Assembly: GCA_037013685.1 (NCBI GenBank)
Contig: CM072886.1
Location: 73,311,859-73,375,858, forward strand
Length of the DNA: 64,000 nt
Direction: 5' to 3'
Source: Acridotheres tristis
Lineage: Eukaryota; Chordata; Aves; Passeriformes; Sturnidae
This document shows, piece after piece, positions 23,905 through 34,500 of the stretch. Position 1 is the first letter of the stretch. Each line of letters opens with the position of its first letter. A program made the position numbers and the translations under genes. Under the pieces are notes generated by a model. That model was given only the letters and a program-made list of their open reading frames with translations, made no database searches and was not told where the DNA came from.

Positions 23905-24275
23905 GACTGGTGGTGGTTTTTGGTTTTGTGGGGCAAACATTGGGTTTTTCTGGGGGGAGAGAAAGTGTTTCTTTGGTTGGTTGATTGGTTTGTTTTGTTA
24001 GGGGAGTCCATTGTTTTGTTTTGTTGGAGTTTTTCCATTGATGTTGGGTTTGGGTTTGGGTTTGGGTTTGGGTTTGGGTTTGGGTTTGGGTTTGGGTTTG
24101 GGTTTGGGTTTGGGTTTGGGTTTGGGTTTGGGTTGGTTTGGTTTCATTTGGCTGGTTTGGTTTGGATTTGGTTTGTTTTATTTTTTTGTTTGTTTGTTTG
24201 TTTTTTGGGGTTTTTTTTGTTTTTTTTTTTTTGTTTTGTTTTGTTTTGTTTGTTTTCGTTGTTTTTGTTTTTTTA
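23905..24275 (+). repeat. G/T-rich, C-poor low-complexity tract
   Basis: About 370 bp almost lacking C on the plus strand. It moves from GGT/TTG mixtures, through the TTTGGG array, to TTTG and TTTTG repeats and T-runs at 24170-24275. The open frames here (23920-24341) read only Phe/Gly/Leu/Val strings and are artefacts. Confidence 0.92.
24049..24132 (+). repeat. (TTTGGG)14 hexamer array
   Basis: Fourteen uninterrupted TTTGGG units, with a partial TTGGG unit just before. The hexamer differs from the vertebrate telomere unit TTAGGG by one base (A to T). Runs of three G separated by three T fit the classical intramolecular G-quadruplex pattern several times over. Confidence 0.97.
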
Positions 24276-27200
24276 GCATGCTTTGATTGCTTGTCAACAT
24301 TATTTGAATTTTCGGCTTTTGCTTCTTATACAGATTGGTAAAGAAGTGTGATGGTTACTTTTACCTGGCTTTTGGGGGTCTTTTTTGCTCTCATTTATCC
24401 TGTTATACTATAGTTAAGTTCACTGTAGAGAATGATAGTTTTTTCTGCTGTGACATTTGTTTGGACTGTGTAGTCACTCGAGAAGCTAATTCAGTGGAGT
24501 ATGCTGGGTTGGCAATGCAGATTGCTGTAGCTGACAATCATAAGTGTTCTCATTCTCGCTCACAGCAGTCCTGAATTGAGAGTATTAGTTTTATTTCCTT
24601 TGAGTAATGCTTTCTGTACTGCAACTCTCAGCTTAGACTAGTGTGTTAAGAGTATAGAGCTTTGGGAGAAAATAAACCTCCTTGCTCCAGTGGGACCTAA
24701 GGAATTAGAGGGGCTGGGTGTAGCTGGGCTTAATTTCTGATTAGAACCAGTTCGGAAATATAAGTCTGGTTGTGTTCAGCAAGACCCCAGATGCATAAAT
24801 AGTGTGGGCTACACTCTAAGTCTGGTCTGATTCACAATGAGAGAGTCACAAATAGTGAGTTTTAACCAATTAAACACTAAATGTCTGGAGGAATTCAAAA
24901 GAACTTTCAGGAACACAGATTCACCAATAGTGCAGCTTATTGGAGCAACAGGTTATATATTCTTTCAGATTGCTGGTGATAAATTTACTGCACATGCAAA
25001 ATACAAGTGTATAGCATGGTGAACAAGAGTTCCTGAGAATATTCCAGTGCAGTTGGATGTGCAAATCCTATCACAGAGGTGTAATCACTTTGGGGAGGAA
25101 AGAGGAGCAAGCCTCGTCCACTTGCATGCAAGGTCATCATATGCCCAAATTCTACTGCTGGGGATTTCAAATGCCAATTTATACTTTTGGGATAAATGCA
25201 GGTGAGAGTGTAGTCAAATATTCTGTTACTGCCATCATAAATGGAGGGGGAGACAATTTATGTGTAAATGAAGGATATCAAGACTTACAAAGAAAGATTG
25301 CAAAAACTGTGGGTCTTGCACAAGGACATGATGGAACTGGGACACATTAGCATCCCACACTTCAACCTAGCTGATTGCAGAAAAAAGGACTGTCTGGCTT
25401 CTGCCTGAAAACCTGTCACCACCTCAGCAAGCTATCATGTCCACAGAAACCCCATCATGGCATATCTCATGAAAATCCCTTTACCATGTATCTCATGACA
25501 TATGTCATGGCTGTAGGCCTCATTCCCACACAGTGCCATAAAGCACGTTTAGAGACTTCTGGAAGATAGATATTTACCAGTCCCAAAATGTAGAGCTTAT
25601 TTAGACAGCTGATCTTTGAAAAGAAAAAAAGAGAGAAAAACTGCATATGGATCCCAGCAACCCAGGTCTGGGTGCAGAGGAAGGAAGATGAGAAAATTAA
25701 AAAAAAAAATTATTAGCTTCTATTTTTTCACACAATTAAAACATTTAAAGTCCATTTCAAGGCATAATGATTATCACAATTCTGGATGCCATAAAATCAT
25801 TTCAGACTGGGGAGACAAATGTTGCAGCACAGTTCAGGATGTGGTGGAATTTTGGCACAGCTGATAGTTTCCTGGGGAATAGGGAGGGTTGTGAGCTTTC
25901 ACTTTTATTCACATATCTAGAAGAGTGCAATGAACAGGCAGTTCAAAATAATATCCTGTATAAGCCATACAGAAAAACTCACTGCTTCCTCCTGTGAATG
26001 TGTCTAAGCATGAAATTCCATTTAAAATGGACAAGAAAAAACTAGAGTTAATTTCTACTTCTGTAAGGTCCCTTTTCTTTTTGTGCTTGCTTACCTGTTT
26101 CTTTTTTTGAGGCAAAATAGTGGATTCTATCAGTTGATGCTTTTAACTGTTCTCCACTCACCCCCCTCCAGTGGGGCCATGCATTTCCATCCAGGAGGGC
26201 TTTGCCTCTTTATTACTTGCTCTGATATGAGCAGCAGCCCATGGAAAGGACTACAGTGAACCATATAACATCATTACTATTAATGGGCTCAGAAAGCACA
26301 GCCCATGAAAATACACTAGTTCAAGCCTTAAAAAAAAAAAAAAAAATAGAAAAAGTAGAGGTTTTACCTCATCTCATTCAAATGATGAATGGAAATGCTG
26401 AACTGTTTCTACAAGACGGATGAACACTCTGAACTGAGGAAGGATGTTCAGGCAGACTGCATGTGTGAAACCTATGGTTATGAAAGATGACTGCAGTATC
26501 TTTCTGTATCAGTATTAATGATGCTTATAATGTATTCCTGAATATACACATCTGCTTACAGATATAGATAGATTTGAAGGCATGTCATGCCTTGTGGCTT
26601 TTTTCTTTAACTAATAGATTAGTGAAAAAGGCTGTCATAGTTCAGCTGTGTAACTTCACTAATGTAAGTTGAAAAAGTTTGGTTATCATTTGACAAATGT
26701 TCCTGTCTACATCAAATCCTCTGAACCATGTAAATTTTTATCTAGAGATGTGCTGAAGTACTTGAGAATAATTTGGGCAGCTGCTGAACTGTTACCCACT
26801 AGTTCACAGACAGAACTTTCACCTCTTCCTTTCTTTCCACTTCGGTAAATTTGGTTAGAAAAATGGCATGCACAGTAGAGGAGGCTTGGCTTCACTAAAA
26901 TATTTTATTTATCTTTTAACATGCTGTTGCACTTTAGTCACAAGTACATTGACATACTTACATGGTATGTCATGGAACTGCTAATAAGATACTACAAAAT
27001 ATTCAGTATTACTTTTAGCTGATTGAACTGGTGGTTAACTGATCTATGTGAGCCATGCTTTAGTGTTCTCTTGGTACACCAGTCCAGGGTGACTTTTTGG
27101 ATTGTAGACCTTCTTGACTGGCAGAAATACTATGAAAAGCTGACAGCTTGGGAAGCAAACACAAGAGATGCAATGAAAAATTTCACATTCTATGTCCTAC

Positions 27201-29189
27201 TGGCAATCCCTGACATTGCTCCAAAAAGCACTGCAGTTACCAATGCACAGGAAGCTGAGAATAAGTTCAGGAGTTCCCCACCAGGAAAACAAGGGCTTCA
27301 AGCAGTGAAATTTGCATAGTAAACTTTAAAATTACAATGCTCTCAACTCTGATCCTCAAGCTGTCCTCCTGATAGTGCTGCAACTTCTTGTGTAGCAGGT
27401 ACTGGAGTACCATTTCTTAGGCATATAATTTTATTATACTTACCTTTTAACATACTGTTTTTTCATTGGATACTGTCTGATCAAGATTTTATACATTCAA
27501 GTATATTGAATAAACTAATGAAAATTGTCTTTACTCCCATTAGTTCTTATCAGGATAGAATAGTTACATTCTGATTAGGAATTCCAGTTGAGTCACACTA
27601 TATTTATATTGAGAAAAAAAAAAAGCAGGAACATATGTTCTAATTGTCAGTGATTTGGCCTTGAAATCATTTGAGATAAATTATAACAGACATATCTTAT
27701 GGAAGGAAGTTTTGAACCATTACATCAGCTAAAAACAATTAGCAATAAATGGAAGAATATTTCTTAAATTAAGTTTTTGCTTTCAAAATAACCTATAAAT
27801 TCAGAAAGGAGGTGCATGAAGAAATATCTAGAGTAAATGATGCTGGTATTATCCACTTCGTCAGCAAAATATGTCAGGCTCAAACAAACAGATAAAATGA
27901 TCCAGACTTAGAACAGATTGAGAGTAATTCTTCATGGATGGCTAACAGAGGCAGCAGTGATTCTTCCAAGAATAAAAGTATATTGTGGCTGCATAGATGG
28001 AGCTGCTGCCTGTGATGGGATTCTCTGCAAGGGCATAACTTCAAAATTTTATATAACACAAAATACCACTTTGGTGAAAAAAATGCTAAGTGTAGGCAAT
28101 AGTGACTGTCTATATAACACAAGAAGCTTGAAATATTTTATGATGTCCAGGCATGAAAAGTGGAAACTAATGTTAGGTCTCTAAGCAGAATCTGATGTAG
28201 CAGAAGGTAAAATGTAGACCAAGCAAAGTCCATTAATTTCACCACCAAACTGGAGCCAAATCTCTCACAAAATTAATTCATTTAGCAGAAAACGTTACCC
28301 ATTGAGACAAAAGAAATAGCTCAAAACTGTAAAAATAAATACGTGAAAATCAATAATCATAATTAAAAAGTTGCAATAAAAAGCATACAGTAAAGAAAAA
28401 AATTATCATGAAATATCAAGTGAAATACATAATAGCTAAGAACTCACTGATTAGAAAGAATTAATTCCAATAAACATCTTAGCTACTTCATTCAAATATT
28501 TCCTGTTAACTTCTTACAATATATAGGCAAAAAATAAGAAAATATTAAATATACATGAAAATAACTTAAAAGTTAGTGAATTAAATGAGAACTTTTATAT
28601 AACAGAATATTTTAGTCAGCTTTATGAAATTTACCATATTTTATTGCAATCTTGCATGAATGCTAGGGGTACAACAAACAAACTCCCATCTAGTCTAAAT
28701 TATATAATTGGAAATTCTTTTATCACATTCCATCACTTGTGGTCATGCAAGTTTATAAATTTATCTAGCCTTAACTCAAAAACGTAAAGTGATGTCAAAG
28801 TCACAATATTCCATTGCATTTTTTTTTATTTAATTAACTACAAAAGTGTATTTATTATTCAATATTGCTATTATATTCTGGCTAAACAGATGGAAAGACC
28901 CTCTAAAATTTTTTGTCTGTTTCTTGTATCAGTATTTACAGAACTTGATCAGTACTTACAATAACCTTTCATGGATTTGATAAGATAAATAGATTTATCT
29001 CCTTGTATACCCCATTTATGATGACAATCTTTGAATATAAAATGTAATTGGCAGCTAAAATATTGTTGATTAGAGTCAGCCTCAAGCTGACACTGCTAAG
29101 AATGTTACTTCTGTAAGTGACGAGAAAAGCTCACAGAGTTCTTGATTCGTTGACTGATAACTTCAAATGTTGTTTTTTCTAAGAGACAC
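24276..29189. other. unique stretch, possible old degenerate repeat at 24400-25600
   Basis: No gene is established. From about 24400 to 25600 the sequence is less AT-rich, and several open frames succeed one another on plus (24837-25022, 25057-25350, 25375-25569). I recognise no domain, and stops and frame changes break them up. The frame at 27023-27319 (98 codons) is likewise unassigned. The segment at 28200-28900 is strongly AT-rich with nothing recognisable. Confidence 0.4.
26330..26346. repeat. poly-A tract (17 A)
   Basis: Seventeen A residues inside an unassigned open frame at 26241-26423. The resulting lysine run argues against that frame being a real protein. Confidence 0.9.
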
Positions 29190-29906
29190 ATAAGCATCCT
29201 CATCCAAAAATCTGCAGATGACCTCAAGCTGAGTAGTGCAGCTGACACACCTGAAGGATGGGATGCAATCCAGAGGGACCTAAAAAAGGCTCAATACGTG
29301 GGCACACTTGGACCTCATGAGGTTCCACAAGGCCAAGTGCCAGGTGCTGCCCCTGGGTCAGGGCAAACGCTGCTGTCAACACAGTCTGGGGGATGGAGAG
29401 GTTGAGAGCAGCCCTGCTGGAAGGACCTGGGGGTGCTGGTGGGTGACAGGCTGGACAGGACCCGGCCATGAGTATTCACATCCCACAAAACTAAACGTGT
29501 CCTGGGCTGCATCCAAAGCAGTGTGGGCAGCAGGGTGAGGAAGAGGATTCTGCTCCTCTGCTCTGCTCTGATGAGACCCCACCTGCAGTGCTGCATCCAG
29601 CTCTGGGGTCCCAGCACAGGAAGGACATGGGGCTTTTGGAGAGAGTCCAGAGGAGGCCACCAAGATAAGAACTGTGAGAGAGTAGATTTAGATTCGATAT
29701 TAGAAAACAAATTCTAAGGTAGTAGGGCACTGGAACTGTTTGTCCAAAGTCATGGATGCCTCATCCCTGGAAGCATTCAAGGCCAGGCTGGATACGGCTC
29801 TGAGCAATTTAGTCCAGTGAAAGTTGTCTCTGTCCATGGCAGGGTGATTGGAAATAGATGATCTTTAAAGTCTCTTCGAACCCAAACCATTCTATGATTC
29901 TATGAT
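29190..29906 (+). mobile_element. CR1 LINE 3' part with internal deletion
   Basis: It starts in late ORF2 ('tgcagatgacctcaagctga', then 'gctgacacacctgaaggatg') and runs through 'gacctcatgaggttccacaa' and the 'ctctgctctgatgagacccc' block. At about 29655-29675 it jumps from 'gtccagaggaggccaccaag' straight to the 'gagagtagatttagattcga' block, skipping part of the usual ORF2 end. It closes with 'ccaaaccattctatgattct', a well-kept CR1 tail. It shares the ORF2 segment with the copy at 1-963 but looks less decayed at the 3' end. The long minus-strand frames at 29224-29730 are antisense shadows. Confidence 0.95.
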
Positions 29907-30481
29907 CCTCTGAATATTTTCATCAAAATTCAGATGCCACGTGAAATGATTGTATTCAAACAGTTATTGGGGTTTTTCAGTAAAATACTTATTCTACTTT
30001 TGTAATTGTCCAAGAAAAACAGAAATTACTTAGCCACTTCAGTCTCTTATTTGTGTCTCCATCCACCTGTCCTCATCTCCAGTAAAAGAAAAAAGAAATA
30101 GCTAAAAGTTCTTATCTATTGTATACAAATCATGTCATCACAGCAATTGTTTCCTGTTTATTCTTCAGTTCTATAAAAAGGTCAAACCATTTTCCTTTAG
30201 AGACATTTATTTTTCAGAACAGTCGCTTGCAGCTGCCTAATGGTTAGCATCAATATGAGATCTGTGGGTGGAACAGCTCCAGGTCACAGCCTGAATTTTA
30301 TCTTAGTTTTTCATCCCAATTCTCTTATGTACAAAATGCACATGTTATTTCTCTGCTTGTCATGTTATGGACCCCTATTACAACTTTACAGATTTACAAA
30401 AGATCAAATCTCTTTTAAGGCTGTCCTCCAAGTTTACTGGACTGCAGAGTATGATGAAATGTTTTTTCCTTGAGTAGTATG
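29907..30481. other. unique spacer between CR1 and LTR
   Basis: AT-rich with no recognisable element. The frame at 30240-30473 has no recognised domain. Confidence 0.5.
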
Positions 30482-30879
30482 AGGGTGTAGTGGGCTGACA
30501 TTCATTGTCTCCTAGACCCCTACCCAGCCATTCTCTCCATTCTTCTTGTCAGCAGGACATATGGGGAAATAAGATGGAAATTCTCAAAGATTGAGATAAG
30601 GACAGGGAGATGGCTGAGAGTAATTACACCGACAAAATGGACCCAACTTAGGGAAAATTAGTTTTATTTCTTGGCAGTTAAAAAGAGTTGGATGATGAGG
30701 AAAAAAAAGGAAAAAAGTAAGCCATCTTCCCTCCATTGCCGCTTGTTTCCAGGCTCAGCGTCAGTCCTTCATTTCCAACAATCTCCTCCTTAACTGAGGG
30801 ACACACAGAAATGAGAATGAGAGTGAAGTCAGCCTCTAGCAGCTCCTCTTTGCAGATCCTTTCTCCACACTTTTCCCTT

Positions 30880-31180
30880 CTCCAGCCCGGCACATTCCCG
30901 GTGCCCGCAGGCCCAGCCGTGTCCCGCCGTGTCCCTGTGTGGCCGCAGGGCCATCCCTGCCGGGTCTCTCCCGGCCCGTCCCTGCTCCCGCTGTCCCCTC
31001 GGGGCTCGCAGGGCTGTTTCTCGCTCGGTTCCCCTGGCTCAGCCCTGCCTGCCGGGCAGCGTTTTGCCCTCCCTTGCCCAGGCTTTCCCCGGGGCTGAGG
31101 GGCTCAGCCGTGCCCTGCGCTGGGGCCGCTGCAGCCGCTGGCACCGCCTGGGGCCGGGCCGGGCAGCGCCGCTACAGCCC
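30880..31180. other. CpG-rich, GC-rich patch
   Basis: A sharp GC rise in an AT-rich window, with many CpG dinucleotides (for example 'gccgtgtcccgccgtgtccc' and 'ggggccgggccgggcagcgc'). It would be called a CpG island by composition. Its position inside the LTR-like element suggests that it derives from the element's U3 rather than from a gene promoter. Confidence 0.7.
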
Positions 31181-31388
31181 CGCTACTGACCCGGTACTGA
31201 CCCGCTACTGACCCGGTACTGACCCGGTACTGACCCGCTACTGACCCGGTACTGACCCGCTACTGACCCGGTACTGACCCGGTACTGACCCGGTACCGAT
31301 CCGCTACTGACCCGGTACTGACCCGGTACTGACCCGGTACTGATCCGGTACTGACCCGGTACTGATCCGGTACTACCCTGGTACAGTC
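31180..31388 (+). repeat. 11-bp minisatellite, about 19 copies
   Basis: Strict 11-bp units ccggtactgac or ccgctactgac run head to tail without a phase change from 31180 to about 31388; the last two copies are the most diverged. The fourth base separates the two unit types (G or C). The unit length is not a multiple of three, so all frames read through it and give repetitive artefact proteins. Confidence 0.97.
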
Positions 31389-31506
31389 CCAGCACTGCCG
31401 CTAGCGCCTGGTCAGGGAAAAACCAGTTGAGAGGCACGAAATCATGAAGATTCCACCACCAGCTACTGCTTTCTTCCTCAGCTCCGTGCTGTGTTACTTC
31501 CTCATT

Positions 31507-34500
31507 GTATGGCACACAGGCATGGATTGGAAAGTAAAATTAGGTGTATTTTAGAGATTTTTATTTTAGTCAGAAAGCAAGAATTTGTTGATACATTTAA
31601 CAGTTTGCTCTGGTTGAGTCTAATTCAAAGTACAATAAAAATAAACGTAATATATAGTGACCTGTGTTGTTAACTGTTAATGTTTATACACTAGTGATAG
31701 TTTTTGGTCAAGGTGTCTCTCTCTTACCTTGATTGTACACTTTTAATCTCCTGGGTTTCTGTGTTAAGGAGTTGACAACCAAGGATATAGAATCCTACAG
31801 CTTGATGTTGTTATTGTTTTTGTTTATACTGATAAAATATTCAAATTGCCTGAAGACAAAATAAAAGAGAAAAAGAACCTGAGGCAGGAAGCAAAGACAG
31901 AATATCAGGTCATGGAAGCCTTGAGTCTGAGTTTGCTTCACAGGGACTCAAGGTATTTCTCCCAGAAGGTGTAATCAGACAGCTACCTACTGCCAAGGCT
32001 CCTGAAAGTCAGAGAGAATGATGGTAAGTCCAAGGTTAAATTATCCTTGATGCTTTGGCTAATTAATTTTCCAAAGAAAAATTTGTAAAGTAGGAAAATT
32101 AAGGGGTGGAAATTCTTCATTGGTAAAAGCACATACTTTGAGGAAGCTTTTCTAAGGAGACTGAAGACTGAATGAGGATTAAGGGCATATGATTTTGTGA
32201 TTAATGTTTTTTGGGTAGATGTATGTAACACTTAAATAAGAATTACCAAACAGAGCTACATGCATAAATGTCTGTGTGGTAATTCTGCTGTCCTATAAAA
32301 AAGAAACCATCCTGGAAGAGAGTTTTGGCACTAACTGAGACTGATCAAGTTAGCTAGATCCACAGTTTTAATTCTACATACCATACTTTTGCAAGTATGT
32401 GATGATACTTCCTAAAAAGCTGTTAAAGTGGCTTGTCATTCATGGCTAAAATGCTATGGCTTGTCCTAGAAAGTCTCAATTTATTTTTAATAAATACACT
32501 TTCTACTTTTTGTAATTCTTGTTATTTTGGAGGTTAGATAATTTTTAAATTGAGGCAAATCTATGAAGCCATTGGCTTTGTCTACAGATGACAGGTGTGC
32601 TGCATTTTGCAGCACAATATGAGCACAGTACATGATTTAAAAGCTTAAATTTCATAGGTGAATTTTACACTGGGCCATGTCACCTATATAGTAAATCTGT
32701 GCAGAAGAATTCTCAGAAAACAGTTAGAATATATGGAAAACCATTCTACTTTTAACAAAATTGTATATCATTGTGGATAGTTAACTTAAGAAGGCTACTG
32801 CACAGAATGCTTACATTTACAGCATATAGTATTTCCATACTCTCATTGCCGTTGTTAATGTTGCATTGCATATTGATTGTCATGCATGTACTATTCTTGG
32901 ATGATGTGTAGTGTGAAGTGTTTGCCAAATTTTGTGAATGAATCCTTAATAGTATACAAAGTAATCTTAAAACATTAGATTAAAAAGATGGAAGAGTAAA
33001 GAGAGAAAAGTTGCATATTCTCAGTAATTTCTTTGAATATAACATTTCCTTGACTCCCATCACTCACTCATCCCTGATTCACTGACATCACTTGACTCTT
33101 TCTAGTAAACCAAAACATTCTAAAGATACTATGTTTCAGTTCAAGACATGAAAATAATTATTCTTGCATATTTCTCTTCCAAGTGGAAAAATATGAAGCT
33201 AACCATATACACCAGTTTTACAGCACCAGTCTGTCTGTACCCTGATAAACAGAAAGAACAAGTAATTGGTCCCTCGTTCTTGAGTTGAGTAGTCCAGACT
33301 GGATCACATGTGTGGGGCTTGCTGTTCCTAGAACAGACTGGCCATATCCACACTGCATAACACAAGAGTGTCAGGAAGATCTCCTGTGGCCCTAAAACTG
33401 ATCTTTTGGTACGTTTATGTCAGTTAATTAATCATGTCTGCATAAATGTGAGTCATGTGTTATTGCCCACCACATTGCTCTCTGCAAAACGCATTGGTAG
33501 TGTGCTATAAACTTCAGATGTGCATCAGGAGTTCTACAAGTAATTCCACTTTTGACATTTAAAAGGATGTTGATCAGTCCCGTGGTTTCTTCCCTTTTTT
33601 TTTTAATCCTTTTTAATCAATCAAATTTGTCATTAAAATTTTTATTGCCAGCATTTTTTCGATGCCTCTGTGACAGTACAATTGAATTCTGTCAACTGAA
33701 TTTTATATTCTGTTGTCAGCTTCCTTGTGCTGGTAAAGATATCCTGGAATCAATCTTTAGCATTTCACTGCCTTTCTATATGAATTGTCCCAGAATTAGA
33801 TTTAGTATTTGGCATGTTTTTGACATACTGTAACCAATCCGTCTCCTGCAAAAGCTACATATGTCAACATTTTAGGTTTTAGCTTCACCTTTGCATGACT
33901 CACATACCCTGCAGTACAAGGGTGACCATCAGTTGAGCCAAACCTTTCCTGTGTATTTTGGGGAAAATAATACTGTGGGACTTCAGCTATCATATTGACC
34001 TGCAATTAATGGTTTGCAATTACCCAGAGTTCAGTTCTGTTTGAATATATTAAGAATGTATCTCTCTCTTGAAGATTTCTCATGAACGTGTTTCTGATTG
34101 TACACTATGTGGAGTCTGTATGACAAGTTTCATCTTTAAGTCTTTCAGTGCTTTTCCATGTGCTTTCACAAAATTGTTTTAACCTTTGCAAATCATGGCC
34201 CTATTTCCATGGCAAAATACTGCTCAAGTCTGTTGAATTCCATATTAGAAATATTTTTTGTCTCTGAAAAAAATGGTTTATCTGCATTATGAAGACTCTA
34301 TGGAAATACTAATGAAATTTCTTAGCCTCTCTGTATTACTATGTATCTTTGTTATTTCTCTTCAATTCCAGTTGATTTTTTTTTTGTCTTCTAACCAAAT
34401 TTATAATATGGCACAGCACTACTCTGCAGCTTGCACAATTTTAATTTTGTTGTATAAAATCTTCTGGCAGTTGTTTTCTCAGTCTGATGATCGCAGCTAG

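Larger units (their letters stand above)
30482..31506 (-). mobile_element. avian ERV-type LTR, minus strand, with internal minisatellite
   Basis: The left part matches an avian repeat that I recognise as an LTR read in antisense: 'gggctgacattcattgtctc', 'ctagacccctacccagcc', 'gagataaggacagggagatg', then 'agggaaaattagttttattt', in which plus tttatt at 30663-30668 is an AATAAA signal on minus. Next come a purine-rich stretch (30690-30720) and 'ttccaggctcagcgtcagtc'. The middle (30880-31180) is GC- and CpG-rich and is followed by the minisatellite. The right part, 'gaggcacgaaatcatgaaga', lies at the 5' (U3) side. A 5-bp repeat, gtatg, flanks both sides (30477-30481 and 31507-31511), but the ends do not then read TG...CA, so the borders are tentative. 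No internal retroviral genes are seen. Open frames on both strands at 30736-31515 reflect GC composition and the repeat. Confidence 0.68.

Noticed and set aside
24049..24132. True interstitial telomere repeat
   Set aside because: The unit is TTTGGG throughout with no TTAGGG unit, and the flanks are TTTG-rich, which fits local slippage better.
23920..24341. Open frames encoding Gly-Phe and Gly-Leu repeats
   Set aside because: Direct translation of the TTTGGG array and flanking G/T tract; composition artefact.
29224..29730. Overlapping minus-strand frames up to 131 codons
   Set aside because: Antisense of a CR1 3' part, which is GC-richer and so has fewer stops.
30736..31515. Several open frames on both strands up to 120 codons
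   Set aside because: They arise from the GC-rich LTR core and the 11-bp repeat; no start context, domain or splice evidence.
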